Source: JOPF136 sp963773835
Lineage (GTDB): Bacteria > Acidobacteriota > Terriglobia > Acidiferrales > UBA7541
Direction: 5' to 3'
Length of the DNA stretch: 64,000 bases
NCBI GenBank assembly: GCA_963773835.1
Contig: CAVZCQ010000005.1
Coordinates: forward strand, 1-64,000
The translations under genes and the position numbers were made by a program. Shown piece by piece: positions 35,692 through 45,345 of this stretch (positions within the stretch are counted from its first letter, which is position 1; every line of letters starts with the position of its first letter). Under the pieces are notes generated by a model. That model ran no database searches. It was given only the letters and a program-made list of their open reading frames with translations, and had not been told where the DNA came from.

Positions 35692-36631
35692 ATCTACCGC
35701 CCTGGCCTACATCAAGGTCTCGCTTGCAATCTGGACGATCCTCGTGATTGCCCTCGAGATCTCGTCCGTTTATCTGCTCAAGCATCAGTCGCCCACCTAT
35801 AGTCGAATCTCCCGACAATTCGAGACCGCAGTGAAGATGCGCCCGGCTGGACCTGGGGAGGCTCCCGCTGTGCTGTTGGTGGGCAATTCCTTGCTGCTGC
35901 ATGGAATCAAAATGGATCGCCTGCAGGAACTGACTTCAAGCAGCATGCGTATCAATCCGATTCTCCTTGAGGCTACCGGTTATTACGACTGGCTGTACGC
36001 ATTGCAGCGGCTGTTCCGTCTGGGGGCCAGACCGCAGGCGGTCGTCGTCGGTGTCGGTGTGAATTACTTTCTGGAGAACGGCGTGCGTCAGGATTACGCA
36101 CCCATGGTCTTCTTTGACGCGCGAGACACCCTCGCCGTGGCTTCAGATTTAGATCTAGATCGCACCGCAACTAGCAACCTCTTTCTCTCACATTTGAGCG
36201 CATTCTGGGATACGCGCAGCGCCATTCGAACGCAGATTCTAAGACGCTTGGTTCCCCATCTTGAAGATTTCTTCTCGCTCGTAAACTCGAGGCCGGCCAT
36301 TCCGGAGGGCCGGGAGTTTGACGAGATTGCTATTCCCCGTTTGCAACGGATGGGTGAGTTATGTGAAGAACATGGGGCCAAACTGATTCTTTTGGTCCCT
36401 CCGACTCTATCTTCCGAGAGTGCGGTCAACCAAATGGCCTATGCTGCGCACGAAGCCGGCGTGGAGGTCTCGGTACCGATTGATCCGGATGCGCTTTCGG
36501 CAAAGTTTTACGAGCGGGATGGTACGCATCTCAATACTGCGGGCGCAACGGTTTTCACATCAGCGCTAGCAAAGGATCTTCCGGAGAGGATCGTACCTCA
36601 CAACACGCTCGCCGCCCGCGTCACCCGATGA
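35666..36631 (+). CDS. SGNH-type acyltransferase partner (AlgJ/DltD-like)
   Basis: A 321-residue protein with one N-terminal membrane anchor (about 15-38) and an extracytoplasmic SGNH fold. The block I serine motif is VGNSLLLHG (about 72-80) and the C-terminal Asp-His pair is in DGTHLNTAG. It probably takes the acyl group delivered by the MBOAT protein and attaches it to the polysaccharide. It overlaps the MBOAT gene by 26 nt and its stop overlaps the flippase start (ATGA). Confidence 0.75.
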   Translation: MHSSISDSKSTALAYIKVSLAIWTILVIALEISSVYLLKHQSPTYSRISRQFETAVKMRPAGPGEAPAVLLVGNSLLLHGIKMDRLQELTSSSMRINPILLEATGYYDWLYALQRLFRLGARPQAVVVGVGVNYFLENGVRQDYAPMVFFDARDTLAVASDLDLDRTATSNLFLSHLSAFWDTRSAIRTQILRRLVPHLEDFFSLVNSRPAIPEGREFDEIAIPRLQRMGELCEEHGAKLILLVPPTLSSESAVNQMAYAAHEAGVEVSVPIDPDALSAKFYERDGTHLNTAGATVFTSALAKDLPERIVPHNTLAARVTR

Positions 36632-37998
36632 ATCCGCTTAACCTTTCACTGCCGTTTTCGAGATCGCGGACCGTGAGCAGTCAAGCCCCATGTGGATTTG
36701 CCGTGAATCAAGATAACCTACCCTCCTTGTACGCGGATTTCAGCTGGATTTTTGTGGGGAATGTCATTTACGCGGGCGCCCAGTTTGCGACGCTGGTGTT
36801 GCTGACAAAGCTGGTCCGGCCGGAAATGGTTGGGCAGTACGCGTTGGGTCTGGCCATCGTATATCCGGTGATGATGCTCACAAAGTTGCAGCTTCGGGCG
36901 GTTATGACTTCGGCCGCTCGTCCGCAGGCCGATTTCGGCCACTACCTAAGCCTACGGCTGCTGACTACTTTCGTGGGGCTGGTGATTCTCTTCGCCATCA
37001 CACAGATCCTGGGGTATGGCTGGGAACTCACGGCGGTGGTCCTGATGGTGGGAATAGCGTACGGAGTCGAGACCATCAGCGACGTGTATTATGCGCGGCT
37101 GCAACTGCACGACAGAATGGCGGAGATCGCGAAATCCATGATGGCAAGGGCGCCGCTTTCGTTGCTTGGACTGGCAATCGCAACGTACCTCAGCAGAAGT
37201 CTTCTGTGGGGACTCACGGGTATTGTGCTGGCGCGTGCCATCGTCTTCTTCGGCTACGACATTCGCGAGCGCACCCACGGTCTGGGCGGGCAGTCCAAAT
37301 GGTTCTCTCGAAACGATGGGCTGACGCCGCGCTTCGATTCGCGAGTGCACCGAGAATTGCTCTGCCTCAGTTTTCCTCTCGGCATTGTGGTGCTCTTAAC
37401 AGCTCTGAACTCCAGCGTCCCGAGCTATTTCATAAAGCATGCACTCGGGGAACGGGATCTGGGTATTTTCTCAGCGCTCGGATTGATGATTTCCGCAGGC
37501 AACATGGCAGTGGTATCGCTTGGCCAGTCTGCGTTCACGCGTCTAGCCAGGTCGTATGCCAACGGCGACCTCTCGGCGTTCGGCTCGCTGCTCGGCAAGC
37601 TCCTCGCCTTGGGGGCCACGCTGGGAATCTGCGGAATGATTATTTCCAAGTTCGCAGGGCGCGAGATCCTTACCATCTTGTTCCGGCCCGAGTACGCCGA
37701 GCGTGCGGACCTTCTTCCCTGGCTCATGGCAGCCGGAGGCGTCCTGTTTATGGCTCAGTTCTTGGGATTCGGGATGACCGCGGCGGGTTATTACAACTCG
37801 CAGGTCACTTTGAATATTCTGGCAAACGTAAGCCTCTTCGCAGCTTGCTCCTGGTTAATCGCAAGGCAGGGGCTGCTGGGCGCGATCCTCGCGATGCTCA
37901 TTGCGGCGATCGTGCAGCTTGCGGGGAGCGTCATGGTGCTAGTCATGGGCATGCGAACTCACACCCGTCTTTGCGCCGAAAGAGTTGGAACAGCATGA
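36628..37998 (+). CDS. Wzx-type polysaccharide flippase
   Basis: A 456-residue membrane protein with about twelve to fourteen hydrophobic spans, matching the polysaccharide biosynthesis/MOP exporter family (YADFSWIFVGNVIYAGAQF near the start, LGERDLGIFSALGLMISAGN in the second half). It flips undecaprenyl-linked repeat units to the periplasmic face. The start overlaps the previous stop, and its stop overlaps the polymerase start (ATGA). Confidence 0.88.
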   Translation: MNPLNLSLPFSRSRTVSSQAPCGFAVNQDNLPSLYADFSWIFVGNVIYAGAQFATLVLLTKLVRPEMVGQYALGLAIVYPVMMLTKLQLRAVMTSAARPQADFGHYLSLRLLTTFVGLVILFAITQILGYGWELTAVVLMVGIAYGVETISDVYYARLQLHDRMAEIAKSMMARAPLSLLGLAIATYLSRSLLWGLTGIVLARAIVFFGYDIRERTHGLGGQSKWFSRNDGLTPRFDSRVHRELLCLSFPLGIVVLLTALNSSVPSYFIKHALGERDLGIFSALGLMISAGNMAVVSLGQSAFTRLARSYANGDLSAFGSLLGKLLALGATLGICGMIISKFAGREILTILFRPEYAERADLLPWLMAAGGVLFMAQFLGFGMTAAGYYNSQVTLNILANVSLFAACSWLIARQGLLGAILAMLIAAIVQLAGSVMVLVMGMRTHTRLCAERVGTA

Positions 37999-39395
37999 CG
38001 CTCCGTCGCAACCAACACGAATCGGTTTCTCCGAAACGAACTGCAGGCTTCAATGACGAGGATACTAATCCCTCGGTTCTTTCGCCGAAACCGCCTGGAT
38101 CCGTAGGGGCGGAAGAGTTTTCCGGTCTGGGCATGCTTGCGTTCGCTTCCCTTTGGCTCCTGGTGTTCGCCATTCCATGGGAAGACGCAATCACGATCTC
38201 TGGTTTCGGCACAAGCGCCCGTCTGATTGGGATGGTCGGTGGAGTTTTGGGTGTCCTGACAATCATCGAAAGAGGGAGAGTGAGACGCCTGGCCGCCGGT
38301 CACGTGCTTATGATTCTGTTTGTGATTCTGGCGGCGGTAAGTTACCTGTGGAGTTTGTATCCCGAGGGGACTTCGGCGCAGACTTTGACGTACATCCAAC
38401 TCCTCATGATGGTGTGGCTGATCTGGGAGCTCTGCCCTCGGGCCCGGGATCAGATGCGGCTGATGCAGGCCTACGTTCTTGGGACCTTTGTCTCCGGGAT
38501 AGACACAGTGTATCTATTTCTTTCTCACAGAGACTCCGTTTATCAACGCTATGCCGGCGCAGGCTTAGACGCCAACGACTTGGGACTCATGATGGCCTTG
38601 AGCATTCCCATTTCCTACTATTTGCTGGTTCAGAACAAGGGATGGATGGGTTGGGTCTACCGGCTGCAACTTGTTTTGGCCGGAACCACCGTCTTGCTGA
38701 CTGCCTCAAGGGGGGCCACCCTAGCGACCCTGGTGGCCTGTGCAATCGTGCCTTTGACTCATGTGCGCTTGACAGGGCGGCAGAGAATCACCCTGGTCTT
38801 GACAGTATCGTTGCTCGCGTGTGGCGCTGTTCAGTTCGTACCCTCGAGTTCATGGGAACGCTTATCCACAATGCCCACTGAATTCGAACACGGCACGTTC
38901 ACCGGACGTACGGTCATCTGGAACGAAGGCTGGGAGATCTTCCGCGCCCATCCTTTCGTAGGTATCGGAGCGAATGCGTTCCGGGTTATCGTCAGTCGTC
39001 TTTTGGCTGAGCCCATCCGCCTCGATCAATACGACGTGCCTCCCGCGCCCCCGGCACACAATACTTTCCTGTCGATCCTCGTCGAGCAGGGCGTGATTGG
39101 CCTTTCACTCTTTTGCGCCTTGCTCGGTGTCCTAGCGTTGTCCCTGAGGGCGATGCCTCCCTTCCCCCGGAGGCTGTGGATGGTATGTCTGGGGGTTTGG
39201 ATTGTAGGAGTATCCAGCTTGACCTGGGAGATGCGGAAACCGACATGGTTTTTGTTCGGCCTAATCCTGGCACAGTGCGGCAGCTTGGTTCAGAAGCGGC
39301 CGGGTGCAGAATCATCCCCCCGGCCACGCCAAAGCTCGACTGCCAGTTCTGCGCACATCCTGGGCGTGGGGATGCCCTATTCGAGAGCCAGGTGA
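37995..39395 (+). CDS. O-antigen ligase/polymerase family protein (Wzy-like)
   Basis: A 466-residue protein with about ten membrane spans. The Wzy_C/ligase signature is visible: LTASRGATLATL, then a large periplasmic loop with GRTVIWNEGWEIFRAHPFVG and PPAPPAHNTFLSILVEQGVIG. In a locus with Wzx and Wzc it is most likely the polymerase. I start at ATG 37995, overlapping the flippase stop; the open frame upstream is antiparallel noise inside wzx. About 50 residues precede the first span. Confidence 0.85.
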   Translation: MTLRRNQHESVSPKRTAGFNDEDTNPSVLSPKPPGSVGAEEFSGLGMLAFASLWLLVFAIPWEDAITISGFGTSARLIGMVGGVLGVLTIIERGRVRRLAAGHVLMILFVILAAVSYLWSLYPEGTSAQTLTYIQLLMMVWLIWELCPRARDQMRLMQAYVLGTFVSGIDTVYLFLSHRDSVYQRYAGAGLDANDLGLMMALSIPISYYLLVQNKGWMGWVYRLQLVLAGTTVLLTASRGATLATLVACAIVPLTHVRLTGRQRITLVLTVSLLACGAVQFVPSSSWERLSTMPTEFEHGTFTGRTVIWNEGWEIFRAHPFVGIGANAFRVIVSRLLAEPIRLDQYDVPPAPPAHNTFLSILVEQGVIGLSLFCALLGVLALSLRAMPPFPRRLWMVCLGVWIVGVSSLTWEMRKPTWFLFGLILAQCGSLVQKRPGAESSPRPRQSSTASSAHILGVGMPYSRAR

Positions 39396-39528
39396 ACACT
39401 TCTTTCCTCCCACGAACCTCTATGTGCGCATTCCCGAAGTCTCGGAGAACTTGAGGCCAATCCCCATGGTTCGCGCACTGGTCGGGCGAAAGAAGTCGTA
39501 TTTTTAACGAATAAAGTCAGATCCGATC

Positions 39529-40722
39529 ATGAATAGGATAAGAGTGCTCCATATCGTTCCGCTGCTGGGCCCCGGTGGCGCCGAGCGGGTGGCAGTTCAC
39601 ATCGTGGCGGGATTGAACCGTCAGAGATATGAACCAGTAGTTGTATCGCTCGGGGGTCGGTTGGAATGCGATCTCGACTGTTTACTCGAAAAGGCTGGGG
39701 TAGGGGTCCGATACCTGGGCAAACGGCCGGGCTTCGACCCCCGCGCGTACTACAGATTGCATCGCGTTCTCCGAGACAGTAATCCGGATATTGTGCACAC
39801 GCATCTGCATGTGCTTCGTTACGCCCTGCCATCCCTGCGAATTCTCAACCATACTTCGCAAATACATACGGTCCACAACCTGGCGGAACGCGAAATTGAA
39901 GCGGGGATGCGGTGGATTCAGCGCAACGCATTCCACCACGGGGTCGTCCCCATCGCTGTTGCGGAGGAGGTAGCGCTCAGCGTGAAACGCCTTTATGGGA
40001 TCCAACGGTGCCGCGTAATCTCGAACGGCATTCCAACGGACCGCTATGCTCGTCCGCAGACCTCACGCAAGGAATGGCGGGCAAGAGAAGGCTTCGAGGA
40101 CAATGACGTTCTGTTTGTCTGCGTGGCACGTTTCGCTCCACAGAAAAACCACACGCTGCTCCTCAAGGCTTTCGCCCAGGGTACCGCTTCCCATCCGAAA
40201 GCCCGTTTGGTCCTAGTTGGCGAGGGGGTCTTGCGGCAACAACTGGAAGGGCAAGCTAAGAGCCTCGGCCTGGCCAGCCAAGTCGACTTCCTGGGGTTGC
40301 GGACCGATATTCCCGACGTGTTGGGCGCAATGGATGTTTTCGTACTGAGCTCAGACTACGAAGGGAACCCACTCTCCGTGATGGAGGCCATGGCCGCCGG
40401 TCTGCCTGTGGTGACCACGGCTGCGGGTGGGGTGCCGGACCTGCTGGAACACGGAAGGGAAGGCCTTATCGTGCAGCAGGGAAATGTTCAGGGCTTGTCC
40501 AACGCCATGTCTTTTCTGCTGGAAAATCGAGAACTTAGACAGTCCCTTGGGAGGGCGGCCGCTCGGCGGGCAGGAGAAAAGTTCGATGTGTCGACGATGG
40601 TTCAGGCATACGAAGAGCTGTACGAGGATCTCGTGGATCGTTCGCATCCGCTGAGCACAGAAGGCGTGCCCACAGAGGCCGCAATTCCGGCCGAACCAGG
40701 CGGGGGAAGCCAGCATCCATGA
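39529..40722 (+). CDS. Glycosyltransferase family 4 protein
   Basis: A 397-residue GT-B fold enzyme. The N-terminal acceptor domain starts RVLHIVPLLGPGGAERVAVH. The C-terminal donor domain has VARFAPQKNHTLLLKAFA, VLVGEGVLR and the E-x7-E motif in YEGNPLSVMEAMAAGLPVV. It transfers an activated sugar to the lipid-linked repeat unit in the cytoplasm. Donor and acceptor cannot be read. It is the first of three GT4 genes in a row. Confidence 0.92.
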   Translation: MNRIRVLHIVPLLGPGGAERVAVHIVAGLNRQRYEPVVVSLGGRLECDLDCLLEKAGVGVRYLGKRPGFDPRAYYRLHRVLRDSNPDIVHTHLHVLRYALPSLRILNHTSQIHTVHNLAEREIEAGMRWIQRNAFHHGVVPIAVAEEVALSVKRLYGIQRCRVISNGIPTDRYARPQTSRKEWRAREGFEDNDVLFVCVARFAPQKNHTLLLKAFAQGTASHPKARLVLVGEGVLRQQLEGQAKSLGLASQVDFLGLRTDIPDVLGAMDVFVLSSDYEGNPLSVMEAMAAGLPVVTTAAGGVPDLLEHGREGLIVQQGNVQGLSNAMSFLLENRELRQSLGRAAARRAGEKFDVSTMVQAYEELYEDLVDRSHPLSTEGVPTEAAIPAEPGGGSQHP

Positions 40723-40759
40723 AGATCTGTGCAGCTGCAGGAGAAATCTGAACGGCAAC

Positions 40760-41950
40760 ATGATCAAGGTCATGCACGTCATTACGACCCTTGGGCCAGC
40801 CGGCGCTGAAACGATGCTCTGCCGAATCGCTTCCGGGATGGATGGCACGCGATTTGAAAACGAAGTTGTTTCGCTTACGGGCATATTGGACCTGGCGGAG
40901 AGAATGCAAGCAATCGGCGTGCGCGTACGCACACTGGAGATGAAAACGGGCGTGCCAAACCCTTTGTTGGTGATGCGACTTGCACGATGGATCCGCGAAT
41001 CGAAGCCGGACGTTATTCACACCTGGATGTACCACGCGAACCTGGTCGGCGGTCTCGCCGCGCGCCTCGCCGGTGATGTTCCTGTGGTTTGGGGCATCCA
41101 CCACTGCGCGCTTGACCCTCGCGTTGACAAGCGTCGCACCATGCTAGTCAATCGCAGCTGTGCCCTCATGTCGCAAAAATTCCCCGCCCGAATTGTATGT
41201 TGCTCGGAGGCATCGTTGCGCCTCCACAAAGAGCTTCGCTACGCCGCCGAAAAACTGGAGGTAATCCCGAACGGCTTCGATCTGCAGCAAGTGAAACCCG
41301 ACCCGACCGCCCACGCATCGCTACGTGAGGAGCTAGGCATCCCGGCGGATGCGCTCTTGATTGGAATGGCAGCCCGATTCCATCCCCATAAGGATCATGG
41401 CAACTTCATTCGGGCAGCGGCGCGGTTACACAAACAAGTGCCTGAGATTCATTTCTTGCTCTGCGGGATGGACATCACCTGGCAAAACTCGCAATTGGCG
41501 GGATGGATCGATGCCGCAGGCATACGTGACTGCTGTCATCTCATAGGGCTACGCCGAGATATGTGTCGCCTGTTTGCCGGGATGGATATCGCCACGACTG
41601 CCTCTCGCAGTGAAGCGTTCCCAATTGTAATCGGTGAAGCTATGGCGTGTGGAACGCCCTGCGTCGTGACCGACGTGGGAGACTCCGCAATGATCGTTGA
41701 TCAGACTGGTATTGTCGTGGCGCCTGGAGATCCGGATGCGTTGGCAGAAGCGTGGCGGAAGCTCGTAGAAGCCGGACCGGAAGTACGGTTCCTCCTCGGA
41801 ATGGCTGCCAGGCGCCACGTGCAGCAGCATTTCGCACTCCCAGCGATTGTGGACCGCTATCAGGCAATCTACGCGCAACTGGCCGCCGGAACACAACAAC
41901 GTGTACCTGTCCCAGCCTCTCGCACTGTGCTCGGTAGGTCCGCCTTTTAG
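40760..41950 (+). CDS. Glycosyltransferase family 4 protein
   Basis: A 396-residue GT4 enzyme. It opens KVMHVITTLGPAGAETMLCR, closely resembling the start of the preceding gene, and has MAARFHPHKDHGNFIRAAAR, LLCGMDI and the donor E-x7-E in SEAFPIVIGEAMACGTPCVV. It is separated from the previous gene by 37 nt and is probably co-transcribed. It adds one sugar of the repeat unit. Confidence 0.92.
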   Translation: MIKVMHVITTLGPAGAETMLCRIASGMDGTRFENEVVSLTGILDLAERMQAIGVRVRTLEMKTGVPNPLLVMRLARWIRESKPDVIHTWMYHANLVGGLAARLAGDVPVVWGIHHCALDPRVDKRRTMLVNRSCALMSQKFPARIVCCSEASLRLHKELRYAAEKLEVIPNGFDLQQVKPDPTAHASLREELGIPADALLIGMAARFHPHKDHGNFIRAAARLHKQVPEIHFLLCGMDITWQNSQLAGWIDAAGIRDCCHLIGLRRDMCRLFAGMDIATTASRSEAFPIVIGEAMACGTPCVVTDVGDSAMIVDQTGIVVAPGDPDALAEAWRKLVEAGPEVRFLLGMAARRHVQQHFALPAIVDRYQAIYAQLAAGTQQRVPVPASRTVLGRSAF

Positions 41951-42054
41951 GGGTCGGTTTCCCGCTGTGGGTCACGAGCGCACTTAATTGCTCTCCTGCA
42001 GCTTCTTTCACTATAGCTGATTAGGCTGGTGGGCGTCAGCACTCACGGGATTAC

Positions 42055-43398
42055 GTGACCCACGTGATCGATTCAAGACAACACGACGCCGCGCCCGAAT
42101 CGCCGGCGGGCAGCGGGGCAAACCACCGGTCGGCACAAGAGATGCTAGACAGCAAAATCAAGAGTGCGAACTCGGAACGACCCGGCTTGGTGTTCGTTGT
42201 GAGCTCGTCACTCGCGGTCGGCTACTTGCAAGGCCAGCTGCAGTATTTTCAGCATCAGGGCTTTGATGTGAACGTTCTCTCACCAAAGGAACGCAAGGGC
42301 GAGTGGGAAGTGCTCCGGCCCGAGGGCATCCGGTTCATCGAAGTGTCCATGGAGGAGCAGATTGCTCCCCTGCGGGATCTTGCATCACTTTGGCGCCTGT
42401 GGCGAACGATGCGCGCGCTGCGCCCTGCAGTCTCCAATGTTGGGACGCCCAAGGCAGGGTTATTGGGAGGGGCTGCAGCCTGGCTGAACCGAGTCCCTTG
42501 CCGGTTCTACACGCTGCACGGTTTGCGGTTCGAAACCACCAAGGGGCTGAAGCAGCGAATCCTCATCTGTGCTGAGCGTCTGGCCTGCCGTTTTGCCCAT
42601 CGCGTCTTATGTGTAAGCCAGAGCGTCCGTGAGAAGGCGATTGCTACTGGGATTACGAGCCGGGAGCAAACTGTGGTTTTGGGATCCGGCAGTTGCAACG
42701 GTGTGGATGCATCGCGTTTCGCAGCCACACCAGAGATGAAGAGGCGAGCGGCCGAGTTGCGGTGCCAGTTGGGAATCTCCCTGTCAGCGCCTGTTGTGGC
42801 TTTTGTTGGGCGTCTGACCCGCGACAAGGGCATTCCCGAGCTGATGGAAGCCTTTATACGACTGGGTAATCAATTCCCGGAGCTGCGACTGCTTCTGGTG
42901 GGATGCTTCCAGGACAAAGACCCCCTTCCTGTCGATACCCGGAGATGTGTGGAGACACACCCGCGCGTCATTTTCGCGGGGGGAGTGCGGGACACCGCCA
43001 CGTACTATGCGATAGCCGATGTTGTGGTCCTACCGAGTCACCGGGAGGGTCTTCCCACGGTGGTTCTGGAGGCATACGCGGCCGGCAAGCCAGTGGTAGG
43101 CGCGTCGGCCACTGGGATCGTAAATATCGTCGTGGACGGCGAGAACGGCCTTCTTTTCCCTGTAGGTGATGTTCAGGCACTCGCGGAAGCGTTGGCGAGG
43201 CTCATTACCGACAAAGCCCTGGCCAGTAAATTAGGAAGCGCCGGCCAGCAACGAGTCAAACGCGAGTTTCAACAAGAGCGGATCTGGGAGGCCCTTTATC
43301 GAGAGTATCTCGAACGGTTGCAAATGAAAGCAGCGCGGCTACCGTGGACAACTTATACGAACAAAGGCGACAGCCTAGTGGCCAGGTCCAACGAGTAG
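42055..43398 (+). CDS. Glycosyltransferase family 4 protein
   Basis: A 447-residue GT4 enzyme of the WbpH/WcaA-like group: GLVFVVSSSLAVGYLQGQLQ, GFDVNVLSP, FYTLHGLRFET, then the donor domain with VVAFVGRLTRDKGIPELMEA, LLLVGCFQDKDP and the E-x7-E in EGLPTVVLEAYAAGKPVVG. The GTG at 42055 gives a 40-residue leader of low conservation; an internal ATG (MLDSKIKSAN) is an alternative. It closes the glycosyltransferase run. Confidence 0.88.
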   Translation: MTHVIDSRQHDAAPESPAGSGANHRSAQEMLDSKIKSANSERPGLVFVVSSSLAVGYLQGQLQYFQHQGFDVNVLSPKERKGEWEVLRPEGIRFIEVSMEEQIAPLRDLASLWRLWRTMRALRPAVSNVGTPKAGLLGGAAAWLNRVPCRFYTLHGLRFETTKGLKQRILICAERLACRFAHRVLCVSQSVREKAIATGITSREQTVVLGSGSCNGVDASRFAATPEMKRRAAELRCQLGISLSAPVVAFVGRLTRDKGIPELMEAFIRLGNQFPELRLLLVGCFQDKDPLPVDTRRCVETHPRVIFAGGVRDTATYYAIADVVVLPSHREGLPTVVLEAYAAGKPVVGASATGIVNIVVDGENGLLFPVGDVQALAEALARLITDKALASKLGSAGQQRVKREFQQERIWEALYREYLERLQMKAARLPWTTYTNKGDSLVARSNE

Positions 43399-43513
43399 CA
43401 ACAGGCCAGAAATATCACACCCGACGAACTGAGTGGATGGAAGCGCTGGAGAATTAGCTCGCCAGTGTACCCAGCCTTTGTGAGATTGAATCTGTCTCCG
43501 TTTTCCATGCTTT

Positions 43514-43538
43514 TCCCAGCCCCCAAATAAATCTGGGA
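43514..43538 (+). promoter_or_regulatory. Hairpin overlapping the DUF4091 gene ribosome site
   Basis: TCCCAG (43514-43519) pairs with CTGGGA (43533-43538), and the ribosome site GGGAGG (43535-43540) lies partly in the 3' arm, nine nt before ATG 43549. The fold could mask the ribosome site. This is seen in sequence; function is inferred. Confidence 0.3.
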
Positions 43539-43548
43539 GGGTGCCAAA

Positions 43549-45234
43549 ATGCCAACGAATATTTCCCACAAATCAGTCAGTGGAAGCGAGGAACATGCGC
43601 GCAGGACATTTCGGCACGCGAAGGGCCTGCGGATTTCGGCCGGAGTGCTCGTCGTCCTTACGATCTCCATAACCGCCAGCCTGTCATCCAGCCCGCCATT
43701 CCCTGTCTGGGTATCATCCAGTCTGGTTCGAGTGGGACAGACCGACGTCCCCGGAACGGCTTCTTCCGTCAGTCTGTCCGGCGCGCGCGGCGAGACCGTG
43801 GACACGCAGGTCATCGTCCAGGCCCCCGCCGCCGGCTTGACCAACGCGAACCTGAGCGCCTCGGCCCTGATTAGTTCCACCGGTGCGACCATCCCGGCGT
43901 CCAACGTGACGCTCTACCGCGAATACTACCTGGCGGTCACCGGCACCGCGGGCTACGGCGGCGGCAGCAATCCCCCGCTAGGTTCGGGAACTTACCCCGA
44001 GCCGCTCATTCCCTTCACTGATCCGGAATCGGGTTTGCCTCTGTGTGGAACCGCCGCCGTGCTCAAAGCCTGCAATGCCACGATCGACGCGGGACAGAAT
44101 CAGCCATACTGGATCGACATTTCGGTGCCGCGCGGAGCTACGAACAGCCCGTCAGGAACGTATACGGGCACGATCTCGATCACCGCGGATCAAGGCACTG
44201 TGACCCTCCCGGTCACGCTGACGGTATGGAACTTTGAGCTACCGGCGCAGCCTTCGGAACTTTCCCTGTGGTCGCTTTGGCCCCCCGCCGCGGGCAATAC
44301 CCTAACCACCTTGGCGCAAGCCTTGATGCGCAACAAAGTAATGAGCTGCTGCGACTTTGCGGGCAACACAGCCACGGAAATGACCAATTTCGGCCTCAAC
44401 CGCTTTGCGCTGAACTTCTTTTATTTGGTCGGGATTCAGTGCAACGGTTCCTATAGCAGCCTCCCTTCGACGAGCCAACTCAGCATTGCGGCGGCCAATT
44501 TTCCGGCAGGCCTGGGGCTGGACCTCTACGTCGCCGACGAATTGAATGGCTGCCCCAGCGCTTACACGCCCCTCAAGACCATGGGCACCAACGCTCATGC
44601 CGCCAATCGCAGCGTCAAGACCATGATGACCACCAACACTCCTGACCCCAATCTCTTCGACGAGGGCGATGGGCAAAGCGCCATCGACCATTGGGTGCTG
44701 CTCGATTCCGTCGAACAGTGGCCCAGTCTGCCGTACACCGGCGGGGGCGACCTCTGGAGCTATGCGAGTTGCAACACGGGATTCGGCAACACTCCGGAAT
44801 GGATGGTGGACTATCCGCCCATCAACGAGCGCATCCAAGCAGGTTTCCTGAATTGGACGCAAGGGGCGACCGGCATCCTCTATTTCCGCTCCGACGGAGG
44901 GGCCGCCGGGAACGCCATCGGCAGTTGGAACAACGTGGATACGACCGCTTGCGGCGGCGGGCTGGGAAGACCGGGCGACGGAATCTTCCTCTATCCTCCA
45001 GGTCCGATCGCCTCGACCGAGTCCGCTCCCGGGATCCGGCTGAAGGCCATCCGTGACGGCATTCAAGACTACGAATACGTCCAGATTCTCAAGAACATGG
45101 GGCAAGGCGCGTTCGCGAACTCCGTCATCCAGCCGATTGCTTCAAGCTGGACAAATTGGAGTCATGACCCGAATGCCCTGGAGGCCGCACGGCTGCAACT
45201 GGGGCAAAAACTCCATCAGCTCTCCAGTCCATAG
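43549..45234 (+). CDS. Secreted DUF4091-type protein (glycoside-hydrolase-like)
   Basis: A 561-residue exported protein with a long N-terminal leader and hydrophobic segment (about 28-48). A beta-sandwich (about 50-230: FPVWVSSSLVRVGQTDVPG, ETVDTQVIVQAPAAG) precedes a DUF4091 barrel-like region (about 240-560: FELPAQPSELSLWSLWPP, LDLYVADELNG, DHWVLLDSVEQWPSL, GIRLKAIRDGIQDYEYVQ). DUF4091 proteins are thought to be carbohydrate-active. Most residues from about 50 onward also occur in the C-terminal third of the minus-strand gene at 51031-55548. It may trim or bind the exported polysaccharide. Confidence 0.8.
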   Translation: MPTNISHKSVSGSEEHARRTFRHAKGLRISAGVLVVLTISITASLSSSPPFPVWVSSSLVRVGQTDVPGTASSVSLSGARGETVDTQVIVQAPAAGLTNANLSASALISSTGATIPASNVTLYREYYLAVTGTAGYGGGSNPPLGSGTYPEPLIPFTDPESGLPLCGTAAVLKACNATIDAGQNQPYWIDISVPRGATNSPSGTYTGTISITADQGTVTLPVTLTVWNFELPAQPSELSLWSLWPPAAGNTLTTLAQALMRNKVMSCCDFAGNTATEMTNFGLNRFALNFFYLVGIQCNGSYSSLPSTSQLSIAAANFPAGLGLDLYVADELNGCPSAYTPLKTMGTNAHAANRSVKTMMTTNTPDPNLFDEGDGQSAIDHWVLLDSVEQWPSLPYTGGGDLWSYASCNTGFGNTPEWMVDYPPINERIQAGFLNWTQGATGILYFRSDGGAAGNAIGSWNNVDTTACGGGLGRPGDGIFLYPPGPIASTESAPGIRLKAIRDGIQDYEYVQILKNMGQGAFANSVIQPIASSWTNWSHDPNALEAARLQLGQKLHQLSSP

Positions 45235-45345
45235 AAGCAAACGGATTTTGCAGAGCCCACTTCACATCGTAGATTTTCTCTTCGCGGAAGTTTGCATCGC
45301 TGCCGGTACGAGCAAAATACCAAATCCGAGGTACAGGAGCTAAAA

